Assembly: GCA_022560025.1 (NCBI GenBank)
Contig: JAFISE010000297.1
Span: 1 to 27,916, forward strand
Length of the DNA: 27,916 bases
Direction: 5' to 3'
From: Stagonosporopsis chrysanthemi
Taxonomy: Eukaryota > Ascomycota > Dothideomycetes > Pleosporales > Didymellaceae
Shown one piece after another: positions 8,934-18,351 of the stretch. Position numbers and translations under genes: made by a program. A model generated the notes under the pieces. That model had not been told where the DNA came from, made no database searches, and saw nothing but the letters and a program-made list of their open reading frames with translations. The first letter of the stretch is position 1, and the number at the start of each line of letters is the position of its first letter.

Positions 8934-10658
8934 TCAGCTCGCTTGACCATATACCCTTTGTCTGACAAAGTAGAACACTGCACCGACGGCCCAGATACCA
9001 ATCAGAATTCCAGCTTGCACAGGCGCGAACACTGCGCCCCTAACAACAACAAAACCGCTGATCAGAGCAAACAGAATAGGAATAAGGATGAATGGCTTGA
9101 CTGGCCTGTTCAGCTCAGGCTCACGGAACCGCAGGATGATCGCGCCTAGAACGGTGAGGAAGAAGAACGCATACTCGGCAAGTCCGTTAAGAGTCAGCAG
9201 AATGCGCATGTTGCCGAGGAGGATGTAGACCGCAGAGACGAGGAAGTTCAGGACCAGTGCATTGCTGTATGGTTGTTAGCATGTCAGCATGAGCCTCAAG
9301 CGATGGCCACTCACATCGGTGACTCTCCCTGATCCATGGCATCCTCAGCGTTGACTTCAGTCTCAGCGCTCTTTTTTACTTTGTACGTCCCAATTTGGCC
9401 AACAGTGCCGAATGCTACAGGGAACCACTTCTTATTCGCAGCTGCAACTGTCATGCGGCCTGCAACAAAAGAGTTGCCCAGCGCAGACCCTGCGATGACA
9501 AGGCAGATCAGAACGGTTGCAGCATAGGCACCGCCCTTACCTAGAAGGTGATTCACCGCAGTCTGTTCGAGTCAGTGCTCAGGTCAAGTAGGCTGCTGAG
9601 GAGCTTCGACTTACAACAGCCGCGGCATCTGTAGTGGAAACCAGCTTCCATGGCAGTAGAATGTAGTACACTGCATTGGCCGCCACGTAACAGAGGATGA
9701 TAGTAGGAATAGCCGTGTTGATGGACAAGGGTAACTGCTTGCTGGGATTGCGCAGTTCGGCAGCAACATAATTTGCCTGAAAGCGTGTAAGCCGACTTTT
9801 CTTTTCTAGGCACGGTATTAAACTCACCTTGTCCCAACCTGAGTACGCCCACAGCGCGCCATACAAGGCCGCACTATAAAACCCAAGCGACTCCCACGTA
9901 GACACCTGACTCCAGTCAAAATGTCCCGGCTTCCCATCCGGCCGCGGCGAATCGCGTCGAGCAGCAAACCAATGCTCCCTGCGCCAATCCACTCCACCAA
10001 TGTCGTTCCCGGTAAGGCTATACTTGATAACAACAACCAAGCCCGCGACAATAAGCAACGCAATCGTCAGAAACTTAACCGCAACAAAGAACCCACTCAA
10101 CCTCGTACTCGTCTTCGTGCTGATGGAATTCAGCACCGTAACAACCGCCAGCACCAACACCGACAACAATTTATGCGTGATGGGGGGTGCAGGATTGTTC
10201 ACGCCAAGACTCGAATACACGCTCTCGACAAACACAATGCACAGAATGGCCAGCGTCGCCGGCATCGTCGCAACAACCCAGCTCCACGCCGCCAGGTAGC
10301 CCCAGAACTCCCCGAAGATGTGGGTCAGGTACGGTTGGATGCCTCCCTCGCCGGGGATCGCAGTGCCCAGCTCCGCCATGGTGAGCGCGCCCGTCCAGGC
10401 CAGGATGCCGCCGAGCAGCCAGATGAGCAGCCCCGCGCCGGGAGAGGGTACGTTGGCGTCGATGGGGCCGGGGGAGGAGAATACCCCGGAGCCGATCACG
10501 ATGCTGATTAGCAGGGCGAAGCCGTCTATCGCGCTGAGGTTGCGGGCGAATGTGCCGCGGGGTGATGCGGCTTCGGTGTCATTCTGATCCTGGACAGAGG
10601 GGTTGACGGGCGGTGTATCGTCCCGCTGGAGCAAGGGGGTTGTTTCTGAAGATGCCAT
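8934..10658 (-). CDS. APC superfamily amino acid transporter (LAT / methionine permease type)
   Basis: Model: complement(join(8934..9264,9315..9562,9615..9776,9828..10658)), 523 residues. Introns are 9777-9827, 9563-9614 and 9265-9314, with donors GTGAGT, GTAAGT and GTGAGT. The last has a perfect TGCTAAC branch point. All phases join. The N-terminal 40 residues are hydrophilic and cytosolic. The first membrane segment holds the family signature LSAIDGFALLISIVIGSGVF, where the unwound GSG contacts substrate. About twelve hydrophobic segments follow, including ALWAYSGWDK and the Glu/Pro stretch AELRNPSKQLPLSINTAIPT typical of the LAT group (including fungal high-affinity methionine permeases). 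The likely role is uptake of neutral or sulfur amino acids at the plasma membrane; the exact substrate is not decided by sequence. The first intron is 51 bases, a multiple of three without a stop, so its retention would insert 17 residues. The gene is divergent from the thioesterase. Confidence 0.9.
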
Positions 10659-11041
10659 GGCGTGGTGCTGTGATGGGGGAGGAAACGTGATGGTGGATGA
10701 GGTTGGGGTGATTCACATGGCTGACGAATCGGCGATGGGGATTGCGTGCTAGCGCAATCGGGGTGAGAGCATGGTCATGACCCACTTTCTCAGCAACATC
10801 TCATCAAGACGTGGATGAGGTTGAGATGCTTTATTCAAACCATAAGCTTTCGGTACTTTGTTTTGTTGCGCTATCTTGTTCGACTATGAAGGCAAGACTG
10901 TCGAGTCCCGAAGATGCGAGACCCCGCGTCACGCTTGTCAAGTTCCGAGGTACATTCGCAGAGCCTCAACCGCTATCAGACGTCAAGTACTATTCCACCA
11001 TGCCTTAACCAACCCCTAACAGCTTCGAGTTTGGGCACAGA
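10659..11041. promoter_or_regulatory. Divergent promoter region, transporter / thioesterase
   Basis: 383 bases separate the start codons of the transporter (-) and the thioesterase (+), so both promoters must lie here. A short plus-strand frame (10811-11008) reads MDEVEMLYSN... and could contribute an upstream thioesterase exon through a GTACTA donor near 10987 and the CACAG acceptor at 11040. I consider this less likely than initiation at 11042. No specific operator was identified. Confidence 0.4.
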
Positions 11042-12235
11042 ATGGTAGTCCGCCCGTACTTCACGGCCGACAAGGCCGTGCTTCCTTTCGATAAAGTCAT
11101 CGAGCTTGAAACTATCGATGCAATGACATATCGCTCAATCGTGAAAGCCTACTCGCCCACAGGGGGCGAAAACGGAACATATGGCGGCCATGTATTCGCA
11201 CAAGCCGCATGGGCAGCTGCTCAAACGGTGGCTCCGGGACTGCTAATCCACGTCCGTCTCTTCACGACCGCCAATCTTCCATGCAAAAGCTGACGGGCAT
11301 GCCAGAACATCACCGGCTACTTCATCCTCGGCGGCAAGCCCAACGAGCACTACATCTACAAAGTCGACAAAGTGCGCGACGGCTACAACTACTGCACGCG
11401 CTCCGTGACCGCCGTCCAAAACGCAGGCCAACCAATGTTCACATGCACCTGCTCCTTCCAGCGCCCCGAGGCCTCCCCAGTCGACGTCCAAGCCGCCGTG
11501 GATCTGAAAACGACCTACGGCCTCGCCCTCGCCGGCAAAGAATCAGAGCCAATGCTGCACCCGGCCGCTCCCAGCAACGACTCAGACTACTTCCGCACCT
11601 CGTATCTGCCCTCGCACCCTTACCACTTCAACCCCATCGGCGGCCTGCACGTGCGCAAAGCCGACATGAGCGCGTTCAACGCCCCCCTCGCCCCGCTCGA
11701 CAGACGCCAACTGACCTTCTACACGCTGCGCGGCAGCCTGCCGCTCGCCACCGCGCCGGCCCCGCCGCCTGCACACGGCCGCGTTGAACTCACGCGCGAA
11801 GCCAATCTGCACGCCTGCGCGCACCTGTACGCGTCGGACCGTAACTCGCTGTTCATCGTGCCGAATCATCTCGAGCGCGGGCGGGAATTCACACGCATGG
11901 CGTCGCTGTCGCACAGTGTGATTTTCCACGTCGGCGTAAGAGAGCTGCTGATGCCGCCTGAGCCGCGGATTGACCATGCAGATGCGGATCGCACGTTGTG
12001 GGAGGACGAGGGGCTGGCGCTGTGTGCGGTGGGTGGGTATGAGGAGGGTGGGCGCGATGGGGACGGGCGGAAGTGGTGGGTGCAGGAGGCGTGGATGACG
12101 CGGGCGGCGGGCGGGAGGGGGCTGCATACGAGTCGGCTGTGGGATTATGAGAGGGGGGTGCATATTGCGACGACGTTTCAGGATGGGTTGATTAGGTTTG
12201 GGGGAGGGAAGGAGAAAGGTGATGCGAAGATGTAG
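11042..12235 (+). CDS. Acyl-CoA thioesterase II (TesB-like, double hotdog)
   Basis: Model: join(11042..11251,11306..12235), 379 residues. It hydrolyses acyl-CoA to free fatty acid and CoA. The N-terminal hotdog shows the family pattern: VIELETIDAMTYRSI, then TYGGHVFAQAAWAAAQTV, then after the splice LLIHNITGYFILGG and VRDGYNYCTRSVTAVQ. The C-terminal hotdog includes HACAHLYASDRN (the region of the active-site Asp) and ASLSHSVIFH. The intron (54 bases) has an unusual donor GTCCGT but a good GCTGAC branch and CCAG acceptor, and removing it restores the family motif exactly. No PTS1 tripeptide ends the protein (it ends DAKM), so peroxisomal import is not indicated by the C-terminus. The second half is very GC-rich and generates long antisense frames, which I treat as shadows. 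The 3' end faces the HET gene across only 53 bases. Confidence 0.85.
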
Positions 12236-12288
12236 AGTGTGATTCAGGAGATGCAGCTATATTAGCAGACGGTGTTCCGAGCGTGACA

Positions 12289-14193
12289 CTAAAGAGTCAT
12301 ATCGAATGTTTCATCGAACACTTCATCGAACACTTCATCGAAGACTCCACCACTGAGGTGTTCACTCCTACTAGCTGTACTGCCATAAAGCAGATATTCA
12401 TTGTCAGGTATACGACTAGCCCAGCACGCTTTGCTGCTGGGCGACTCAAGAGAGCCCGCCCGCCATTTTTGCGTTTCAGCGGCTGCCTCTTGGCGAAGTC
12501 TTCCAACTAAGTGAACAACCATGTCTTTCCTAGTCTCGATCGGCTTGTCGTAGATGATGGACTGGAATCTTGAGCAAGCCTGTAATATATACCGCATCAG
12601 CTCTATATCCGGTCGGCAGTCGAGCAGTATCTCCCAGCTCGGTTGTCTGGAATATTCATAGACGTTCCCTTGGTACCCGTAACACCACCTACCCCGGCAC
12701 TCCAGTATTGAAGCACGACAGCTAGCGTTCTCAGGTTGATGCGATTCCTTTTGCAGGGCAACATCTGTCCAAAAAACCTTGGCTGCAATTTGCTCTTGAG
12801 TCTGCCACTTCATCTCCAGAAAGCCAGAGAACTTATTTTTGTCTGAATCTGCTTTGTACAGATAATCATGAAAATATATGATAGCCTGAACAGGGTCGAA
12901 TGGCGGGCCTAAGTCTGGACTGATGTTACTACTGGTGACCGGCGCTTCGTGTGTAAAGTATCTGCTAGCTGGACTTCTAAAACCGTCCGTGCTAAAAGCC
13001 TCTGTCCATGGAGAGAAGCTTGATTCCCCAGAGACATCTGAGTGCATGGAAGAGCCGTGAGTAAAAAGCTCGTAGTCTTTATTATCCGGGTTTTTCCAGT
13101 CCCAGTCATGATCATCTTCGGACGACATTGAAGAGCTTGTGTCCTGCACAGGCAACTCTGCAAACGCTAACCCCACTGATGCGACCAGACCAGACCCGTA
13201 AGGCGTTGCTGGCGACTGATCGCGCAGTACTGAGATGTGTCCCGTTCCGAACTGTACAGGCTGTACGAAGTCCAGGAAAGCTATCAGTAGCTTTTGTCGC
13301 GGGATCCAGAGGAGATCGCCTAGGCGTTTGGCACATTGGTGTCTTGCGTGTGGACCGACAGCTGTGATAGCATCTATATACACTTGTTCAATGGACTTGC
13401 TGTAATCTACGGCAAAGAGGTCGCTTTGCTGAACAATGCCAAGTAAGCCGTACACTTTATCCACCAATTTCTCGCAGCCTTGTCCGCTGAAAGTCAAGAT
13501 GCACTTTGCCAGAGTGGGGCTTTCTCCCTGGAAGATCGTCTCTGGCGCAATTAGAGCCTTCTGTATTGAGTACTCCTTGCCCCATGCTTTCGACAAGAAG
13601 CAATTGCGTATCGTATGCCATGGTATCCATACACTTCCGCTGGTGAAGACCCAGATGTTGGAAGATAGCAACACCTCCTGTACAATCCAGAGGCGTGTAA
13701 AGTATGAGTCATCCAGGAGGCCAAGCAACGCCTTCTTAGTGTGAGTGCGATTGAATTCTTTTGCAATCTCAGGGTAGTGCTCTTTGTCGTCGCACAGCCA
13801 CACAATTGTGCACTGACATTGACTGTAGATCCTGCTCATTAGGCCAACCTGATGGTTTCGTTCCTTGACTTCCGTTTGTGCAATACAGATCTGATCGATC
13901 CACAAGTACGGATCGACGTCTTCACGACGGTGGGCCTCTAAGAAGCAGAAAAGATTTTCTGAGACCTGGAATGATCGGCCATTGATCAAGACCGTATGTT
14001 GGGCATTGGTTGATCCCCATCTGTACGACAGCGCGGTATATGGTGGAGCTCTGTCCAAGTCGAAGACCTGCAGGGTGCATTCTACCGGCCCTTTCTCGCC
14101 CTTGATGATCTTCAGGAGGCGGACTTGTTGCTTGGCCGGGTCCAGTGGCAGCTCCAAGTAAGGGTTTGTAGATACGAGGTCGCTATCAGACAT
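12289..14193 (-). CDS. HET-domain protein (heterokaryon incompatibility type)
   Basis: Single exon, 634 residues, starting MSDSDLVSTN. The HET domain (PF06985 type) spans about residues 45-200. Its signature blocks are YTALSYRWGS at 52-61, LWIDQICIAQ at 97-106, VGLMSRIYSQ at 116-125 and YFTRLWIVQEV at 164-174. In fungi this TIR-like domain triggers growth arrest or cell death in vegetative incompatibility when partnered with a recognition module. The C-terminal 430 residues match nothing I recognise and include an acidic Ser-rich stretch (SSSMSSEDDHDWDW) and a WIPRQ block common in HET proteins. There is no NACHT, WD40 or ankyrin array. The extreme C-terminus is encoded by a 12-bp tandem repeat giving VFDE three times, next to the stop. 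The role is inferred from the domain; no incompatibility partner is identified in the window. Confidence 0.92.
   Translation of the reverse strand: MSDSDLVSTNPYLELPLDPAKQQVRLLKIIKGEKGPVECTLQVFDLDRAPPYTALSYRWGSTNAQHTVLINGRSFQVSENLFCFLEAHRREDVDPYLWIDQICIAQTEVKERNHQVGLMSRIYSQCQCTIVWLCDDKEHYPEIAKEFNRTHTKKALLGLLDDSYFTRLWIVQEVLLSSNIWVFTSGSVWIPWHTIRNCFLSKAWGKEYSIQKALIAPETIFQGESPTLAKCILTFSGQGCEKLVDKVYGLLGIVQQSDLFAVDYSKSIEQVYIDAITAVGPHARHQCAKRLGDLLWIPRQKLLIAFLDFVQPVQFGTGHISVLRDQSPATPYGSGLVASVGLAFAELPVQDTSSSMSSEDDHDWDWKNPDNKDYELFTHGSSMHSDVSGESSFSPWTEAFSTDGFRSPASRYFTHEAPVTSSNISPDLGPPFDPVQAIIYFHDYLYKADSDKNKFSGFLEMKWQTQEQIAAKVFWTDVALQKESHQPENASCRASILECRGRWCYGYQGNVYEYSRQPSWEILLDCRPDIELMRYILQACSRFQSIIYDKPIETRKDMVVHLVGRLRQEAAAETQKWRAGSLESPSSKACWASRIPDNEYLLYGSTASRSEHLSGGVFDEVFDEVFDETFDMTL
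12310..12345 (-). repeat. 12-bp tandem repeat inside the HET gene C-terminus
   Basis: The plus-strand units TTCATCGAACAC (12310-12321), TTCATCGAACAC (12322-12333) and TTCATCGAAGAC (12334-12345) are in frame and encode repeated Val-Phe-Asp-Glu. A degenerate partial copy precedes them. Because the unit is a multiple of three, copy number can change without a frameshift. Confidence 0.85.
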
Positions 14194-14696
14194 AATGGTT
14201 GATCTCTTCCTGGTCAGATTATGTTATGTCAGGAAAACCCAGCCTGATGAAATGAGCAGCATGTATAAGCGAAAGCGTCACGTGCTCTGCGGGGGCCGTA
14301 TCATGTGAGGTAGCGGAGAACGTTCGTGGCTGTGCAGCTAACGCGTGGAACTCTCACATCGGTGGAGGGAGGTGCAGGCGCTTCGGTCGGGCTGCAAAGC
14401 TTTAGTACGATATTGGGTGCTCTTTGTTGTTCTTACCTGCACCTGCCAGCTCTTGCCATAGATAGAAGACATTATGAGGCGAAGTCCAGGAAAGAGCGCA
14501 GCCCTTGCAAGCAAAAAAGTGATTAGAGACTACATACTATGCTATACTATACGATACGACTTGGGTATTCCAGACACAAAACGAAAAAAAATCACACATT
14601 ACCTCCACCCTCCCCTCTCAACCCCTCACTCCCTCAAATCCTCAAATCCTCACACACGACCACTCCACCGCCCTACCAAGCATTCCCCTACTGCGA
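14194..14696. other. Intergenic region between PhoD stop and HET start
   Basis: 503 bases that must contain the HET promoter and the 3' flank of the phosphatase gene. A short AT-rich imperfect repeat of CTATA/CGATA steps lies near 14537-14562. No gene is supported here. Confidence 0.4.
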
Positions 14697-17015
14697 TTAC
14701 GCCCCAACATCCAGGGCCGGAATACTAAACCCATACCCATCCGTCCTGCCCTCACGATCAGAATTGCTAATCTCCACTCGCAGCGTGACATCCAGCCCAA
14801 ACGGCCCACACAGACCCGTCGGCGTAAGACCCTGGGCAGCGGGATGTCCCGTGCCGGCGCCCTTTTCGCCGTCGTGGATGGCGTGGCGCATGTTGCCCTT
14901 GCGCTCCGGGGGCGCGGAGATGGCGCTCGCGGCGCCGTTGATGCTGGGGGCTTGGCCGGGGGCGGCCGCGGGCGCGGAGAGGGTCGCGGTGCTGGGCGGG
15001 GTGGACTCGCAGATGATGGCGTAGTTGCGGGAGGGCATGGTGGCGTGGTTGGAGTTGCTGGTTTTGGAGTCGACTTTGTTGCCATTGACTGTGGGGGTGC
15101 CGTTGGTGGAGGCGGCGTGCTCGCCGTTTGCGAGCCCGTTGGTGCCGTTGACTGGTTCTGTGCCGGCGCGGACGACGTGGGTTTCGCCCTTGACGCCTGG
15201 GTCGCGGTCGAAGATCTCGAGGAGTGTCTCGTCGGTGTCGTGGTCCAGGTGGTGGATCTTGTTGCGTTTGGCGAGGAGGTTGGCTACGGCAGCAGGTGGA
15301 GGCTTGTTGGTGATGGCAGAACTGATGACGTTGGGGATGTAGCGCCAGTCGTGCTCGGCCGGGATTTGGAGCTTGGGGTTGGAGTAGAAACGACCAATGG
15401 CTGCCAAATGTACATCTCCACCGAGGATGGTGACACGAGCAGAGTGCTTCTTCGAGAAGTTCTGCAGCATCTGAACGAGCTCACGACGTTCGGTCTTGTG
15501 CTGACGTGCTGTGTAGTGGTCATCAAGGTCGTCCAACAAATCGACCTTGCCGTCGAACTGGTTGAAGAAAGAGCCAGCCAAACCGAATCGCTTGTTCAAG
15601 AACCTGACGGGCGCAATAAGCGGAGACTGCAGAATGTTCTCGAGCCAGATAAGACGAGGGTACGCAATGGGCACACCAAGCAGGAAAATCAGGTGCTTCA
15701 GATTCGTGTTCGCCGAGAACTCCTTGTCCAAGCGGTCGAAAACCTGCTTGTATGTCTCAGGGTAGTTGATCTGGTGGCGAGTACGCTCCGTCCGAGCATC
15801 AATTCCAGCAAAAGCAATACGCGCACCAAGCTGGCAGTAAATGTTCCGACTGCGCTCTTCGACGTATGGTCCAGGCTTCTTTCCAATAATGTATGACGGG
15901 TCGCCCTGATCGTTAGTCATGACCCAAGTCTTCTCCAACTGTACGGGATCCGCCGGTGTTGTGCCGGTAGGATCGGCGCTAGTCGTCTTGGGCGCATCGG
16001 TGGTGAATGTGCTCTTTGGAGGCGCGAGGTGGTGCTGGAACAGCAGGTAGTACTTGTGAGCGACACCACCGATACCGCGGAAGACAGCGCACTTCATGAA
16101 GTGATCCGTGTAGGAACCGAAACCGTCGATAATGTCGTGGTCGTCCCAGATATTGACCTGCGGGATCTGACCGTTGGCGGTGGAGAAAGGCTTCTGGCCG
16201 TACCACCTAACGTAGTTGTTGAAGTAGTACTCGTCACAGTCCGCGCGCATCTGCTCGCCGAACGGGAACTCGCGACGCTTGTGGGGGTTGCTGATGGCAG
16301 TCCAAGGCTTCAATGGTCCGTCGACTCGTACTCCGTCGTTGTAGATCTGGTCACCTCCTCCAAGCATGACGTGGAACGGCCTCTGTTCATGCATGCGCAG
16401 GACGTCGTTCCAGAGAGCTGGTCCGGACCACGCATCAACATCAGTGCCAACACTGAAGCCATTGCACGAGTGGAACATGATGCGCATCGACTGGTGAATC
16501 GAGGGGACAGCAAAATGCTGGGGCTTCTCCGCCTTGCTGCGGTCAATGTAGACCAGGTTCTGGAACTCGTACTGCCATCGCGCCTCGAACTGCTGGAAGG
16601 GCACGTCGATGATGAAGCGCCAGAATGCGCGCTTCGGGTCCTCGTACAGCTTCTCTCCGCCGACCCTTACAGGCTGGGGTCTGCTGAACTGGAAATTGCC
16701 TGCGCTCTGGTCGACTGGACCTGCGGGCCCCAGCACCAGCGTAGGATTCTGCTGTCCCGGGGTGGTGACAATCAAGATGCTGCCGTGCCATAGTGTCTCC
16801 GCGCCATTGGTGCTGGTGCGCCTGTAGTTGAGGAGCGGCCCAGCAATGACGTCCAGCCCAGGCGAAGTGCTGAGAATCTGAGGCCCGTTGCCCACGCCGA
16901 TGGTGCCGCTGTGGGGATCTGGGTGCGGCTGGGTGCCGTTAGCCACGCCGTTCTGCTGGTACTGCTGGTTGACGGGTGGCAGGCCTTGCTGCTCGTTGGA
17001 AATAACGCCAGCCAT
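14697..17015 (-). CDS. PhoD-like metallophosphatase, fungal long form
   Basis: Single exon, 772 residues; the ATG at 17015 sits in a strong CACCATGGC context. Residues 1-60 are Gln/Asn/Gly-rich and probably disordered. The catalytic metallophosphatase region follows, with motifs IMFHSCNG, MLGGGDQIYND, NIWDDHDIIDGFGSY and TILGGDVHLAAIGRFY. These supply Asp, Asn and His ligands typical of PhoD/calcineurin-like folds. The family hydrolyses phosphodiesters or phosphomonoesters; the fungal paralogues of this length are mostly uncharacterised. No signal peptide or membrane anchor is visible, so it is probably intracellular, unlike bacterial Tat-exported PhoD. After the catalytic core come a low-complexity Asn/Gly/Ala linker (about residues 625-720) and a short C-terminal block (GLCGPFGLDVTLRVEI) that looks like the last strands of the fold. 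Long GC-rich antisense frames over this gene are shadows. Confidence 0.9.
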   Translation of the reverse strand: MAGVISNEQQGLPPVNQQYQQNGVANGTQPHPDPHSGTIGVGNGPQILSTSPGLDVIAGPLLNYRRTSTNGAETLWHGSILIVTTPGQQNPTLVLGPAGPVDQSAGNFQFSRPQPVRVGGEKLYEDPKRAFWRFIIDVPFQQFEARWQYEFQNLVYIDRSKAEKPQHFAVPSIHQSMRIMFHSCNGFSVGTDVDAWSGPALWNDVLRMHEQRPFHVMLGGGDQIYNDGVRVDGPLKPWTAISNPHKRREFPFGEQMRADCDEYYFNNYVRWYGQKPFSTANGQIPQVNIWDDHDIIDGFGSYTDHFMKCAVFRGIGGVAHKYYLLFQHHLAPPKSTFTTDAPKTTSADPTGTTPADPVQLEKTWVMTNDQGDPSYIIGKKPGPYVEERSRNIYCQLGARIAFAGIDARTERTRHQINYPETYKQVFDRLDKEFSANTNLKHLIFLLGVPIAYPRLIWLENILQSPLIAPVRFLNKRFGLAGSFFNQFDGKVDLLDDLDDHYTARQHKTERRELVQMLQNFSKKHSARVTILGGDVHLAAIGRFYSNPKLQIPAEHDWRYIPNVISSAITNKPPPAAVANLLAKRNKIHHLDHDTDETLLEIFDRDPGVKGETHVVRAGTEPVNGTNGLANGEHAASTNGTPTVNGNKVDSKTSNSNHATMPSRNYAIICESTPPSTATLSAPAAAPGQAPSINGAASAISAPPERKGNMRHAIHDGEKGAGTGHPAAQGLTPTGLCGPFGLDVTLRVEISNSDREGRTDGYGFSIPALDVGA

Positions 17016-18351
17016 GGTGAGTACTTGAGAGTATCGTAAGGTGGGAAGGAGCGACGCGTCACTTATTATTCTGCGCCCAATGTCAGCGCCGCGACTCGAG
17101 CCAAAGCAAGGAACACACCCACAAGCTGCAATGCGCTCGGCCTGCGTAAGCTCAACTACGGGCTTGACTCGGCGTGAATACTATTGCGCGGTGCGCGGCT
17201 CCTACAATCTGCACAAAAACGCTGTGCTTGGGTATCGCAAATTTCGCAGGAAGCAAGAAAGCGAGGCGCGCCCAGCGACAGAGGATGCGACAGCATCTAT
17301 ATGGGTTCCAAGGTTGCTATGGCGCGGTCGACAGGGATGGTTGCCGCTAGCCGGGCCTTCCTGGCGCTGCAGTATCATCCACGCCTTGTTTCGTCGACAG
17401 GGCCAAGCATTCGGCTCTCATGACATCGTCGACATTGTTCTAACCCAAGATCACCGCTGCAATCTTGCGATTTTCTTTTTAGTGGACCTGCGACACGCCG
17501 AATGGCGCGTCTGACACGCCAGCGCGGGCTAATGCATTCGTCTGGCGCATCCATCGGTCCCTGCAAGATCACGTCGCTCCCGTTCGCGCTGTGGATCCAA
17601 GCTTTCATCGTTCCCGCCAAGACTAGAGGTCGATCTGCAGGTTGCGAGTGGCGGGTCTTTGTGGCCGTGCGTGACGCGAGTCGGAAAACGAAAGGCGCCG
17701 TTGCTGTCGGTCAGCCATAGATGCTGACAGCCGTGAGGGGCATCGTGTGCTAGAGAACCTCGTGCCGGGTCTCGTAACGCCGACTGTCGACCGCTGCTTG
17801 AACAAAGGAAATATCGCAGATCAGAATGAACACACCTGTTGTGTCATTGTTGTGGCTCCTCCAATCTCACCGAAGCCCCACGCTGTGGCTGTGTCGGTGG
17901 GACCTGTATACATGTCTTGTCGCACACGCGCTTGGGTATGCGGCATTGTGTATGCAATATCGTAGGTGAGGAGAAGATGTAGAAGAGTTCGAGGAGACTG
18001 GAGTGATTCAAGTTTTGGGTTTTGTAGCAGGGCTTGGACCTCGCTGACGTCTACATGATGGTATTGTCGTCGCTCGATGCGGTCCTTGAGGCGGTGGGAC
18101 AATTTTGCGACACAAAAAATTGCCAATGCATGCATCTTGCATAACTGCACTTCTAAAACATACATACACACGCGCGTATTGACGTAGCTTTTGAACGGTC
18201 GCGGCGCGGTCCGCAACGGTCAAAAACGAAATGTTGTATTTGCATAAGCAATGAAAAGAGTAGCTTGTAACATCTTGATTTCGTATATTCATGAACATAA
18301 TGCTGCAAAGATAAACGCCGGCCATGCACTCAGCCATCCAAGAAGACAACC
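17016..18351. other. 1.3-kb intergenic region, no supported gene
   Basis: The region lies 5' of the phosphatase gene and 3' of NBP35, both on the minus strand. The plus-strand frame 17041-17514 and several minus-strand frames near 17800-18350 lack motifs, usual starts or splice consistency. CG-rich sequence runs to about 17800, then AT-richer sequence to 18350, which probably holds the NBP35 3' untranslated region. No tRNA was found. Confidence 0.4.

Noticed and set aside
11582..12163. 193-codon minus-strand frame opposite the thioesterase
   Set aside because: It is Arg/Pro/His-rich antisense of a GC-rich exon, and TesB motifs lie on the plus strand.
7711..12235. A secondary-metabolite cluster (methyltransferase, transporter, thioesterase side by side)
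   Set aside because: There is no polyketide synthase, NRPS, terpene cyclase or regulator. The transporter is an amino acid permease and the thioesterase is the acyl-CoA TesB type, so adjacency alone is not evidence.
14844..15896. 350-codon plus-strand open frame opposite the PhoD gene
   Set aside because: It is a Gly/Val-rich, low-complexity antisense shadow of GC-rich codons, and the minus-strand phosphatase motifs explain the sequence.
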